DNA of 64,000 nucleotides from Patescibacteria group bacterium UBA5738 (GTDB lineage Bacteria; Patescibacteriota; Minisyncoccia; Minisyncoccales; UBA5738). The stretch is taken from assembly GCA_002419295.1 (NCBI GenBank), contig DIFW01000017.1:57660-121659 (forward strand), in the 5' to 3' direction. The notes below the pieces were generated by a model. The model did not search any database. It saw only the letters and a list, made by a program, of their open reading frames with translations, and was not told the DNA's origin. Positions 42,441 to 51,070 of this stretch are shown in pieces. Every line of letters begins with the position of its first letter. Position 1 is the stretch's first letter. The position numbers and the translations under genes are program-made.

Positions 42441-44429
42441 CTATGCGGCGGCGGTTTTCCCAACATTGATTCCGGAATCGGTTTTGAGGGGTTCGTTCGC
42501 CGCCGGAGTTTCTTTTAAAGCGTTTATCGACGCTCCGCCGCCATTATTTTTCGGCGCCGCCATCGCGCCGGATTCCGAATCGGGCTTGCGGTTGATGATC
42601 TCGGGCGGCGGCCCCGGTTTTTGCGCGACCGCGGCTTTTTTGATTTCCGCTTTTGCTTTTTTGATTTTTTCCAACTCTTCGGGATTGGTGGTGATAATTT
42701 GATCTTCAATATATGAAGCCACCACTTTCATTGCCACATGCTTTTGCCCGGCAAAAAACAACCCTTCTCCGATTTCGGCTTCCAAAAGCAACCCCTTTTC
42801 CCTTTCGGTGAGATTAAATGTTTTTTGGACCACATCAATGGTCGCCGGCGATTGTTTCAGCAGGATTTGTATTGAAGAGTTGGTGATGATCGGCGGTCCG
42901 TAGTTGGAACGCATAAAATCAGCCACATCTTGGGTGATGGTGGAAACTCCCAGCCAGTATTTGCGGGCCCGCTTGCACAATCCGTATAAAAACGAGGCGC
43001 CATCGTCGTTTTGCATCAATACCCACGCCTCGTCAACCACCAAAATCCGTTTGCGCAATTTGGCGCGGACCTTGTTCCAAATATAATGCATAATGATATA
43101 CATCGCCGCCGTTCGGAACTCGTTTTCCATATCGCGGATGCCAAAAACCACCAGCGGCTTGTCCGTGGAAATGTTGGTGGGTTGGTTGAAAAATTCCGCG
43201 TATGTTCCCTGCGTAAATTTGCGAACGCGGCGCACCAAAGAGTCGGCGCCTTCCATTCCTTCCAGCACCGCTTCCAAATCCTGCATCAGCGGCACTCTCT
43301 CCGCCCACAGCCGGGGATCGGTTTCCGGGGTGATGTCTTTGGCGGCATAAACTTCGGTAAGCGCTTGATCGATGATAGCGTCTTCTTCGGAGGTTAATCC
43401 TCCCAAAAGGATTCTTACCAATCCCACGACATTAATAATGTTGGAGCGGATTACATCGGCCGGGTTTTCGTCTTCTCTCGGCTCGGGCAAATCAAAAGCA
43501 TTGATATGGTAGGGTGACGACAGCGAAACATTCAAAAACGATCCGCCAGTCGCCTCGGCCAAAGTTTTAAATTCGTTTTCCGGGTCCACGACAATGGCAT
43601 CCACCCCCATCATCATTGAGCGCAAGATTTCCAATTTGACGGTGTAGCTTTTTCCCGATCCTGATTTCGCGAAAATGACGCTATTGGCGTTTTCCATTGA
43701 AAAGCGATCAAAAAGTATCAAGGAATTATTATGGAGATTGGTGCCATAAAGAATCCCTTCATTGGCGGAGAGATCAAACGAGACAAACGGAAAAGTGGAC
43801 GACAGCGGGCTGGTATTCATCGGCGTCCATGTTTGTATTTGGTCCATGCCGTAGGGACAGGTGGAAACAAAGCCTTCTTTTTGCTGATAGAGCGACGGCT
43901 TGATGTAAATCAGTTTGGATTCAAGGATTGAGCGCAAGGTGGTTTCAATATCGCGCAATTTTTCAAAATCGTTTTCATATGCCGTCAAATAAATTCCCAG
44001 ACGAAACATTCTTTCGGTGGAAGTTTGCAATTTGTCGCGCAAATCTTCCAAATCTTGATGGGCGATTTCCAGCGCTGGATCGCGCACCAGTCCTTTTTCC
44101 TGGCGATCCATGATTTCGGCTTGAACTTCGGTGAGTTTTTTGCGCAATTGTTTTAGCGTGGTGCCGGTATCAATGGGATGGATATGGAAACTTACATCCA
44201 TGGGAGTGTCCAGATTGATTACCGGAGTGAACCAGCCGGAATTCAAATAGCGCGGATAGGAAAAAATAAAAAACGATTTACCGCACCGCTCCCCGATCTT
44301 GAAATGATCCGACGCCAAAACAATTGACGCCGGCGCGACAATATCTTTGATGTTGATCGTTTTCATTTGCAATTCTTGGCCAGGCAACGCGATTTTTTTC
44401 GCTTTTTTGGGGGGAGAAAATAACGACAT
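42441..44429 (-). CDS. virB4: VirB4-like type IV secretion ATPase
   Basis: A 662-aa ATPase. Residues 1-240 are the VirB4 N-terminal domain (LDTPMDVSFHIHPIDTGTTLKQLRKKLTEVQAE). The ATPase domain has Walker A AKSGSGKSY (about 256-263), Walker B RILVVDEAW (about 460-468) and the downstream STITQDVADFM arginine-finger region. The C-terminal 60 residues are Pro/Ala-rich. It powers pilus assembly or substrate transfer. It is the last gene of the secretion cluster. Confidence 0.92.
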   Translation of the reverse strand: MSLFSPPKKAKKIALPGQELQMKTINIKDIVAPASIVLASDHFKIGERCGKSFFIFSYPRYLNSGWFTPVINLDTPMDVSFHIHPIDTGTTLKQLRKKLTEVQAEIMDRQEKGLVRDPALEIAHQDLEDLRDKLQTSTERMFRLGIYLTAYENDFEKLRDIETTLRSILESKLIYIKPSLYQQKEGFVSTCPYGMDQIQTWTPMNTSPLSSTFPFVSFDLSANEGILYGTNLHNNSLILFDRFSMENANSVIFAKSGSGKSYTVKLEILRSMMMGVDAIVVDPENEFKTLAEATGGSFLNVSLSSPYHINAFDLPEPREDENPADVIRSNIINVVGLVRILLGGLTSEEDAIIDQALTEVYAAKDITPETDPRLWAERVPLMQDLEAVLEGMEGADSLVRRVRKFTQGTYAEFFNQPTNISTDKPLVVFGIRDMENEFRTAAMYIIMHYIWNKVRAKLRKRILVVDEAWVLMQNDDGASFLYGLCKRARKYWLGVSTITQDVADFMRSNYGPPIITNSSIQILLKQSPATIDVVQKTFNLTEREKGLLLEAEIGEGLFFAGQKHVAMKVVASYIEDQIITTNPEELEKIKKAKAEIKKAAVAQKPGPPPEIINRKPDSESGAMAAPKNNGGGASINALKETPAANEPLKTDSGINVGKTAAA

Positions 44430-44447
44430 GTTCCAATTTTTGGTTTT

Positions 44448-45095
44448 TTATTGAATTAATTCGGGCGGGATCTCCGGATAATAACCGCGTTCAGAGTCTT
44501 CAAGATGGTGCGAGCTCCATAAAAACTCGGCGATTTCAAGGCTGTTGAGCGGCACGCATTGCAAGCCGCAACGGCGCAATCCCAATGCCACGAACTCCAT
44601 TCTTTGCGCCAGCTGGGTCTTGCTTTGGTCAAATTGTTCCTGTGCCGCTTCCGCGATTTTTTCGCGATTGACATTTTTTTCCCGTTTCGCCGCCGCCAAG
44701 CTGGGAAGCGCGATCGGCTGGAACGGCACAATCACATAAAAAGATTTGTTCATAATGGTGCCTCCCGAAACGATTTCATTAATAAAGTTGCGATATTCAA
44801 CAATCTGCGTGCGCAGAAGATCGTTGCTTTGCTTGGTTTCCAAATCGCGCAACTTGTCCAAATAGCTGGTGATATTCAACTTGCGGCTTTGCACCAGAAT
44901 CTGCAGGGAAAAATCAAGAGAATTCAAAAAATTTTGATATTGGCCGATGACGGCGTTTTGTTCTTCTTCGGCCATCAGGGCGAAATTGATGGAATTAACC
45001 ATAATAATCCCCCGCAACCCCTTGTTTTTCAGAACCAGGATGCCGTCTTTGATTTGATCAATTTCCAAAAATTGTTGAGTGGATAGAATCGCCAT
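44448..45095 (-). CDS. TraC-like protein between PrgI and VirB4
   Basis: A 215-aa protein with strand-helix pattern similar to the N-terminal domain of TraC/VirB4-type ATPases (QFLEIDQIKDGILVLKNKGLRGIIMVNSINF, then FSLQILVQSRKLNITSYLDKL). It has no P-loop. It sits between PrgI and VirB4, where such a protein is common in Gram-positive and CPR secretion loci. It may be the separated N-terminal module that pairs with VirB4. Confidence 0.7.
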   Translation of the reverse strand: MAILSTQQFLEIDQIKDGILVLKNKGLRGIIMVNSINFALMAEEEQNAVIGQYQNFLNSLDFSLQILVQSRKLNITSYLDKLRDLETKQSNDLLRTQIVEYRNFINEIVSGGTIMNKSFYVIVPFQPIALPSLAAAKREKNVNREKIAEAAQEQFDQSKTQLAQRMEFVALGLRRCGLQCVPLNSLEIAEFLWSSHHLEDSERGYYPEIPPELIQ

Positions 45096-45107
45096 ATTTT
45101 AAATTTT

Positions 45108-45548
45108 TTACGCGGTTTCTATATAATCGCGGATGAGCCGCCAGTTGTTTTTTTTGGAAGACGCGGTAATTTTAATCATTGTCGGCGCTTTTTGGAGGGT
45201 GATTGTGCCTCGGTCAACGGCCTGCTGGTTGGGCAGAGAAAATCCTTGCCATAAAAACATTCTTGGCGATCTGGCAAAAGCGATATAGTGCTCAATCACC
45301 TTGATGATGTCGATGCCGTCAATTTTCACGAACGCCAGCGCGCCGGAGCATCCTCCAACGATGGCGATCATCGCCAGCGCCAGCGGCATGCTGGCCTTGC
45401 CGACCACAAAATAAATCACAAACGATATGGTGGTGCCGATGCCGACAAAAATAAACTGCTTGAATGTGAGCGGCCCCACAATCTTGGACTCCATTTCAAT
45501 AAATTGCGGAATGGTGAAATTCATGTTGGAATCATAATTCGCTTTCAT
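45108..45548 (-). CDS. prgI: PrgI-family membrane protein
   Basis: Start at ATG 45548 (MKANYDSNMNFTIPQF), which has an AAGGA site 9 nt upstream; longer in-frame starts have none. The 146-aa protein has the PrgI pattern: FTIPQFIEMESKIVGPLTFKQF, two membrane helices (about 28-48 and 52-72), then DIIKVIEHYIAFARSPRMFLW. It is an early T4SS component in this type of locus. Confidence 0.85.
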   Translation of the reverse strand: MKANYDSNMNFTIPQFIEMESKIVGPLTFKQFIFVGIGTTISFVIYFVVGKASMPLALAMIAIVGGCSGALAFVKIDGIDIIKVIEHYIAFARSPRMFLWQGFSLPNQQAVDRGTITLQKAPTMIKITASSKKNNWRLIRDYIETA

Positions 45549-45675
45549 TATATCATCCTTCCATTTTCCCCGCAAAATTTCGCGCGTTAAAAACCGCCGC
45601 GTTTTGGCCCGAATATGGTTTTGTGAAAGCCATTTCGCGAGTGAAATATATTTGATTTCTTTTGCAATCCCCAAC

Positions 45676-45702
45676 GAGGGGTTACGCTGTAATTTCTTGA
45701 CA
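45676..45702 (+). repeat. solo end related to the 178-bp palindromic element
   Basis: GAGGGGTTAC, then 10 nt, then CTTGACA. The same motif with the same spacing occurs at the right end of the element at 46391-46568. It could be a decayed copy or a shared insertion-end motif. The TTGACA doubles as the hicB -35 box. Confidence 0.45.
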
Positions 45703-45724
45703 GATAGATTGGGTTTGATAATGT
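45697..45724 (+). promoter_or_regulatory. hicB promoter, leaderless arrangement
   Basis: TTGACA (45697-45702), 16-nt spacer, TAATGT (45719-45724), then 6 nt to the hicB ATG. Confidence 0.55.
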
Positions 45725-45730
45725 GAAAAT

Positions 45731-46072
45731 ATGAAAAGCAAAAACACATTGGAGAATGGATCGGTGCGGCATATAATTTTTAAACAGGACGGCGTTTGGT
45801 ACGGCGTGGCTTTGGAATTTAATATCGTGGAAGAAGGCGATAATCCGGTGGAAGTGATGGTGTCTTTATTTGAGGCGATACAGGGTTATGTTCAAACCGC
45901 GCAAAAATGCAAAATGAGCGCGGCGCCGTTAAACCAAACCCCTGATAAAGAATATCAAAAACTTTGGGAGAAACTGTCCAAATCCCAAGTTGCGGGGAAT
46001 AAAAACGAAAAATCATTACAGGTCTATAATTTCGGCTATACGCCCTTCGCTTCCTATGCCTTGTGCCATTAG
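45731..46072 (+). CDS. hicB: HicB-like antitoxin
   Basis: A 113-aa protein with the HicB partial RNase-H-like fold: VRHIIFKQDGVWYGVALEFNIVEEGDNPVEVMVSLFEAIQGYVQTA. The C-terminal part is not an obvious DNA-binding motif. It is followed directly by a truncated HicA-like frame. Oriented opposite to the secretion genes on both sides. Confidence 0.7.
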   Translation: MKSKNTLENGSVRHIIFKQDGVWYGVALEFNIVEEGDNPVEVMVSLFEAIQGYVQTAQKCKMSAAPLNQTPDKEYQKLWEKLSKSQVAGNKNEKSLQVYNFGYTPFASYALCH

Positions 46073-46075
46073 TTT

Positions 46076-46180
46076 ATGGCTAAAAATATTTTCAATTGGA
46101 CTTTTTCGGATATAGTTGGTTTTTTGCGGGATCGCGGTTTTATTTATTCCCACGCCAGAGGCAGTCATCAGATTGGCTGA
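46076..46180 (+). pseudogene. hicA: truncated HicA-like toxin
   Basis: A 34-codon frame starts 3 nt after the hicB stop: WTFSDIVGFLRDRGFIYSHA, then RGSHQIG and TGA. This matches the HicA N-terminus, including the catalytic GSH, but the C-terminal half is gone and no continuation is visible in other frames. Too short to be an active mRNA interferase. Confidence 0.65.
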
Positions 46181-46211
46181 AATATTAAGCCGCTTCTATT
46201 TCCAAACAAAA

Positions 46212-46240
46212 ACCGCCGCGATTTTTGCGGCGGTATTGTT
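46212..46240 (+). terminator. terminator after the hicBA remnant
   Basis: ACCGCCGC (46212-46219) and GCGGCGGT (46227-46234) around 7 nt, then ATTGTTTT. Perfect 8-bp GC-rich stem. Confidence 0.7.
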
Positions 46241-46390
46241 TTGGTAACCATAAATACCTCGGTCTTGGATTGATAATTGTCCGCGCATAGTTTTGATGGT
46301 TGTCAATCTTTGCAAATTGATTTTACCATTTTGTAATATGCGGGCAATAGCTTGGGTTAAACCGGTATTCAAATTTGTGAGCAGTTAAAA

Positions 46391-46568
46391 AAGTAACCCC
46401 TCACTGGGGCTACTGCATTTTGCATTTATTCCTCCTTTGGAAAAGGAGGTGGCCCCGCTACGGCGGGGCCGGAGGATTTCTTAATTCGAATTTCAAATCC
46501 CTCCTTTTCGCTTCGCTCAAAGTGCTCCCTTTTCCAAAGGGAGAATAATACTCAGTGAGGGGTTACTT
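46391..46568. mobile_element. 178-bp MITE-like palindromic element
   Basis: The termini are perfect 16-bp inverted repeats (AAGTAACCCCTCACTG and its complement). Inside are CCTCCTTT-GG-AAAAGGAGG (46429-46449), GGCCCCGC-TACG-GCGGGGCC (46452-46471) and CTCCCTTT-TCC-AAAGGGAG (46526-46544). TAAAAA occurs at both outer edges and may be a target-site duplication. There is no coding frame. It would need a transposase in trans. The rest of the 46181-46688 gap holds no gene. Confidence 0.65.
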
Positions 46569-46674
46569 AAAAAATCCTTGACAAATTAGCAAAAATATGA
46601 TATGGGATAACCAGCTCCGCCGGGCTTCCGGCGCCTAAAATTATTAATATGGATGCTGAAAAATAGATAGAAAA

Positions 46675-46681
46675 AGGAGGT
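46675..46681 (+). promoter_or_regulatory. strong ribosome binding site deciding a TTG start
   Basis: AAGGAGG ends 8 nt before the TTG at 46689. This is a near-perfect Shine-Dalgarno site and is rare in the window. A TTGACA (46578-46583) lies upstream. Confidence 0.75.
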
Positions 46682-46688
46682 TGTAAGC

Positions 46689-47060
46689 TTGGGAAGTGTT
46701 AGGCTTGGATTGTTAACGGATATTATTTTCATATCTTCTTTTCTTCCATTTGTTGTGGCATATTATCTTTCCGCAACATATCTATGGCCGATCATGGACG
46801 ACCCTGTGATCAATATGGTAGAATTTTACATGGTTTGGGCGGTTGCCTTTGCTGTGTTTTGGACCATCATCAGGGTTTGGAGAAGGAAGAGGGTGGAATT
46901 AAGTGCGGTGCAAGCCGCGGAAAATAGGAAGTGGGGTGTTCCCGAGAAAGAAAAACCCAAAAAGAAGGAAAAAACCAGCACAGATTTGCTGGCAGAAGAG
47001 GTACTTAAGAAAGTTGAGGAGAGCATGGATGAAAAAGGAGAAAAAGGAGGTGAAAAATAA
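46689..47060 (+). CDS. two-helix membrane protein, partner of SPFH-like gene
   Basis: A 123-aa protein with a TTG start (MGSVRLGLLTDIIF). Two membrane helices (about residues 10-32 and 44-62) are followed by a charged Lys/Glu-rich tail (EKEKPKKKEKTSTDLLAEEVLKKVEESMDEKGEKGG). Its stop overlaps the ATG of the next gene (ATAATG). Arg codons AGG and AGA and GGA are frequent, unlike the neighbours. No family recognised. Confidence 0.7.
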   Translation: MGSVRLGLLTDIIFISSFLPFVVAYYLSATYLWPIMDDPVINMVEFYMVWAVAFAVFWTIIRVWRRKRVELSAVQAAENRKWGVPEKEKPKKKEKTSTDLLAEEVLKKVEESMDEKGEKGGEK

Positions 47061-48334
47061 TGGCAATACCGTTGCCTGACATCCCGGGGGATATTATTTA
47101 TTTGTTTTTGGGGCTTTTGGGTGTTTGTATTTTGTGTTTTTTGGTTTGGTTGGTTTGGTTCCGTATTCCAAACGATCTCCAAGGGCGGTGGTTGATCCGA
47201 ATTAGCGAGGGTCAAGGTGGATGGCTACACCAAGGAGATAACAAAATTGACCCAAAAAGAAATGATCAGGGAAATGCCGCAGGGGTAGTAACGAATGGTC
47301 CTGCGATTAAGCCAATCATTTGTTTCAAGGGGTACCATTGCGAAAAAAATGATGCTGGAGAATATATAGTTGTTCCAGATGTGGATAAAAAACAAGACAA
47401 GAAGGATTCTCCCGCGGGTTATGCACTGTTGTGGCCTATTCTCTTTGTTTGGCACTATCTTTCTGCTTTAACAAAAAAGCTTTTCTACGGCATTTTTTGG
47501 CTTGGCCCTCTTTATGTGTATGGGGCGGGAACCAATAAATGGGAAGAATGGGTAGAAGAGCGTGGCAAAAAGGTGCTACGGACATTTGATCGTCGTGAGT
47601 TCGGTTTTAGGCTCAAAGTTACGAACTTTGGGTTTGAGACAGAGGCCGCTGAAGCAAAAAACAAAGTTCCTTATAAGATTAAGGGAGAAGCTTTCTGGCG
47701 TATTGAGAATATAGACAGAGCAACCAGAATGATAGATGACAGCAACTATAAGGCGGCAGCGTTGCTGACAGGAGAAATAGTAGCATGGGTTAGCAAGGAA
47801 CCAATCTATCATATTGAAAGAGATAGAAAAGGAAAGATTGTCGCCGTTGGAGCTGAGCCGTCGGAGACTTTGAAGGAGAAGCTAGTGGTGCATTTATCAA
47901 GAGAAGGAGGTGCTGTTGAAAGGATCCGAAAAGAATATGGATTCTTAATTAGCGAAATTGTTATTTTGGATATTGAGCCCATGGGTGAGTTTTCCGAGCT
48001 TTTAGCCGCTGAAGCAAAGGCTGAGCTCAAGGGGCAAGCCGATGTTAGAGCGGAAGAGTTTGAAATGGCAGTCCAAAATATTAGGAGAGAATATACTGAA
48101 GCATGGTCAGATCTTTATAGAAGAAAACCAGAAACATTTGTCCAGTTTGCGGCCAGAGGTATTGAAAAACACGGCCCTCCGAGCATTTTTGGAATTGAGG
48201 GAATGGTGAGAGGTTCGACTGCGGATGGAGACATAGGAAGGCTTTTACAACTGATTGCTCCCAAACTGTCTGCGGAAGAAATAGATAAAGTAATTCCACA
48301 AATAATGGAATTGCTCAAAAAGAAATCGAAATAA
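47060..48334 (+). CDS. SPFH/Band 7-like membrane protein
   Basis: A 424-aa protein with an N-terminal membrane helix (about residues 10-33), a second hydrophobic segment near 125-150, and an SPFH-like core (VPYKIKGEAFWRIENIDRATRMI, then LVVHLSREGGAVERIRKEYGFLISEIVILDIEPMGEFSELLAAEAKAELKGQADVRAEEFE). The alpha-helical tail of the last part is typical of stomatin/flotillin-type scaffolds. A GGAGG site precedes the ATG. Codon use again differs from the flanks, suggesting recent transfer. Confidence 0.75.
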   Translation: MAIPLPDIPGDIIYLFLGLLGVCILCFLVWLVWFRIPNDLQGRWLIRISEGQGGWLHQGDNKIDPKRNDQGNAAGVVTNGPAIKPIICFKGYHCEKNDAGEYIVVPDVDKKQDKKDSPAGYALLWPILFVWHYLSALTKKLFYGIFWLGPLYVYGAGTNKWEEWVEERGKKVLRTFDRREFGFRLKVTNFGFETEAAEAKNKVPYKIKGEAFWRIENIDRATRMIDDSNYKAAALLTGEIVAWVSKEPIYHIERDRKGKIVAVGAEPSETLKEKLVVHLSREGGAVERIRKEYGFLISEIVILDIEPMGEFSELLAAEAKAELKGQADVRAEEFEMAVQNIRREYTEAWSDLYRRKPETFVQFAARGIEKHGPPSIFGIEGMVRGSTADGDIGRLLQLIAPKLSAEEIDKVIPQIMELLKKKSK

Positions 48335-48366
48335 GGCTATCTGTACCAATCAGACAGCCTCTTTTT
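48334..48366 (+). terminator. terminator of the SPFH operon
   Basis: AGGCTATCTG and CAGACAGCCT (one mismatch) around 7 nt, then CTTTTT. It starts at the last base of the SPFH gene stop. Confidence 0.75.
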
Positions 48367-48504
48367 ATTTACCCATTAAAATATTGCAACGAATCTGCCC
48401 TAAATATACTTGGTGAGCAATTAAACTTTTCTTAACGCGTAGTATTGACAAGGAGGGAAAGCCGCGACAATTTGGTTACGCAACAGCTTATTCGAATATT
48501 GGCT

Positions 48505-49791
48505 TTATGCTCTCATATCTTTTATTGGGATTTTGCTTTCTTGATGTTTTTGATATTCTTCGCTTTGTCCGTATTTGGTATCCATTGATGCTCGCGTATC
48601 TTTGATGCCACCCTGTATCTTTCCTTCCATTCCGGATTGGAAACTTTTTCTTCCTCCGGAGGAAATTCCCTTGCCTATTCCTCCCGCCATTCCCTGCATG
48701 CCCTTGGTGATACCGCTACTGATTTCTCCGCTAAGCTTGGGAATCATTGCGGCGCAAAGCATTTGCACCGTCATCATATATATTGCCAGCGCGATCCAGT
48801 AGATTATTCCCGAAGTGATAAAAGAAATCGTATAGGTGCCAAACGAAAAAATTGGGGGTTCGTATTGCATTTCTTGCGGCATAATCATATAGGACGCGCT
48901 TAATCCGAGCGTAAGCAAAAACAACATCAATACTCCTCCCAATGTCCAGCTAGTAAGCCAATCAACCCATGTTTTGAAGTGATGTTGCGTTTGCGGCAAG
49001 ACGCCGGCCAATATTGCCAGCGGTGCGAGAATTGCCAAAATTTGGATAACAAAAACACGCGTTAAAAAAAACATTGCAAAAGAAAACAACAATCCGGTCA
49101 ATGTGTTCATTACCATTATTTTAACGATCAAGGTTGGCACAGTGTATATCATTAGCAAGAGTGTTCCCATTACCAATCCCAACCCGGCTAAAATATTCCA
49201 TCCCAATACAACCGAAGCTACTGCGCCGCCGCTATAAAGCGCGAATAGAGACAGAGCATTTATAAAAATATCTTTGAAAAATATATCAAATACCGCGGAA
49301 AAGATGTCTCCCCCGCCGATGATAATGCTTCCCATTATTATATTGCTTATATCAAGCAACATTCCCACAAACAACGGCGCGAAATGGATTAACAATGCGG
49401 CAACAAAAAATTTAATAAAATGTTTTTTTGCATTAATTGACTCAACATTAAAAATCGTCCCTAGGGCAATGGTGATAAATACAACAATTAGCAAGATATC
49501 GGCTATTGTTGTGGTTATGCTTATGCCTGTTTGGACGAATGCGCTGTCTTTGAGATTAAGCATTTCCGGGCTTTTGCTGATGGAAAAATTGAATAAAGCG
49601 CTGGCGGTTAAAAGATAGATCAATCCACTGGCAATTTGTTTAAACAAATCAAATATGTATTGTGTTACCGGCTTAACGAAATTCGAAAGCATTACCTCCA
49701 TGCTTGCCGATTGGGCTACTGCCTGATCAGGGAAGTATGTTAATCCGACTATCAATAATATTACCAACAAAAATGAGAATTTTGCTTTCAT
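48505..49791 (-). CDS. VirB6/TrbL-like secretion membrane protein
   Basis: A 428-aa protein with a signal-like N-terminus (cut near VAQSAS) and about six to eight membrane helices. The conserved centre has FKDIFINALSLFALYSGGAVASVVLGWNILAGLGLVMGTLLL and LVKIMVMNTLTGLLFSFAMFFLTRVFVIQILAILAPLAI. The C-terminal 90 residues are Gly/Ser/Gln-rich and cytosolic. It would form the inner-membrane channel of the T4SS-like machine. Confidence 0.82.
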   Translation of the reverse strand: MKAKFSFLLVILLIVGLTYFPDQAVAQSASMEVMLSNFVKPVTQYIFDLFKQIASGLIYLLTASALFNFSISKSPEMLNLKDSAFVQTGISITTTIADILLIVVFITIALGTIFNVESINAKKHFIKFFVAALLIHFAPLFVGMLLDISNIIMGSIIIGGGDIFSAVFDIFFKDIFINALSLFALYSGGAVASVVLGWNILAGLGLVMGTLLLMIYTVPTLIVKIMVMNTLTGLLFSFAMFFLTRVFVIQILAILAPLAILAGVLPQTQHHFKTWVDWLTSWTLGGVLMLFLLTLGLSASYMIMPQEMQYEPPIFSFGTYTISFITSGIIYWIALAIYMMTVQMLCAAMIPKLSGEISSGITKGMQGMAGGIGKGISSGGRKSFQSGMEGKIQGGIKDTRASMDTKYGQSEEYQKHQESKIPIKDMRA

Positions 49792-49818
49792 AATTTTATC
49801 ATTGTAAAAACTTGGCGA

Positions 49819-51069
49819 TTAACGGAACATTCCGCCTATAATTCCGATGAAAGTACCGATAACATTTTGAGTTTGATTGGCGATATTTACCAAAGTGCCT
49901 TGCTTCGTTTTGTCTTTAATTCTAACTGCGGTGATATTTTCAAAATTCGTTGCGCTATAGGCATATTCTTTAAACTCTCCAGTGTTCTCGTCGGCGGTTT
50001 CTTTGATGCATTTGCCTGAATCTCTGTTTAGACAGCGGTTTATTAAGCAACCGCAAGCAAGGAAGCCGCAAGGCTCCAGTTTAGCGGTGTCAACTGTGCC
50101 GTCGGCATTTTTTTTGTAGGAAAATGCTTGGTATGATTTTGGTTGGCTCACCGGGCCTTGGGGGAAATTGATCCATCCGCCGTTGATTGCATTGTTCCCT
50201 GCCCCCTCCACTTTGTATTCATTGCCGGCAAAATTAACTTCATCATAGAAGATCACGACATCACATCCCGTTTCAGGAGCATTATAGGTGGCAATGCAGG
50301 TATAGGGATTTGGCAGGCATATTTTTTGCCAATCAGTTTTGCTGCCGTTTTCATCAAAGCCATAATTGCAACCGCAATATAAGCTTTGGCAATCGGCATT
50401 TTTACTGCAAAACTGGTAATTATCACTGGCGCCTGGTGTTATTTTGGCTTCATTCCCCGTTTCGGCGCATACGCTATCGTTGCCGCGGCAACAGCGCCAA
50501 TTTTTTGGCACGCATTGTTGGTCAAAAGTACCATCGGAATCTTTACAGCAATTTATATTATCGTTTGGCCCGGAACAACTTCGGTTGTTAATCGGGAAAT
50601 TTCCCGCAAGATTTGCCGGGATTGTCGGCAAAGCGACTGCCATTTCGGTGAGATTGGGATTGATCAAGCTAAAGATTGCCCAACTGGATAATAATAATGC
50701 CAGTCCGATCGCCGCGGATTGTATTCTTTTCCTTGCTTCAGATAATTTATTTGGATCGGCAACGGAAGTGATATATTGTATGCCGGCGATAATCAGCGCG
50801 ATGAATACCGCCAATCCCCCCAACCCCACTCCCCAGCCGAAAAAGTAGCCGACAAGATCCGCCAGCGCTGAATCTTCACTCAATGTATATCCTCCCAGTG
50901 GAGATGCCGGCCAATCGGTTTGCAAGGTAAAGCCAAAATCCGGCGCTTCACATTTCGTTTCAGCTAATTCGCTGGAAAAAATTATTGTCGCGGGGAACGA
51001 CAAGAGGCAAGCGATTGCAAATAGTAAAAATGCGCGTAAAATATTTTTTTTAAAAAATTTGGAATGCAT
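49819..51069 (-). CDS. VirB2-like pilin-type protein with Cys-rich ectodomain
   Basis: A 416-aa protein with a signal peptide (about 1-34) and two membrane helices (about 72-98 and 112-132; GWGVGLGGLAVFIALIIAGIQYITSVADPNKLSEARKRIQSAAIGLALLLSSWAIF) in the VirB2/pilin hairpin arrangement. The 270-residue C-terminal domain has over 20 Cys and a stretch VIFYDEVNFAGNEYKV with NITAVRIKD, reminiscent of a beta-gamma crystallin Greek key. It ends in a short hydrophobic helix (IGTFIGIIGGMF). Confidence 0.72.
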   Translation of the reverse strand: MHSKFFKKNILRAFLLFAIACLLSFPATIIFSSELAETKCEAPDFGFTLQTDWPASPLGGYTLSEDSALADLVGYFFGWGVGLGGLAVFIALIIAGIQYITSVADPNKLSEARKRIQSAAIGLALLLSSWAIFSLINPNLTEMAVALPTIPANLAGNFPINNRSCSGPNDNINCCKDSDGTFDQQCVPKNWRCCRGNDSVCAETGNEAKITPGASDNYQFCSKNADCQSLYCGCNYGFDENGSKTDWQKICLPNPYTCIATYNAPETGCDVVIFYDEVNFAGNEYKVEGAGNNAINGGWINFPQGPVSQPKSYQAFSYKKNADGTVDTAKLEPCGFLACGCLINRCLNRDSGKCIKETADENTGEFKEYAYSATNFENITAVRIKDKTKQGTLVNIANQTQNVIGTFIGIIGGMFR

Positions 51070-51070
51070 T

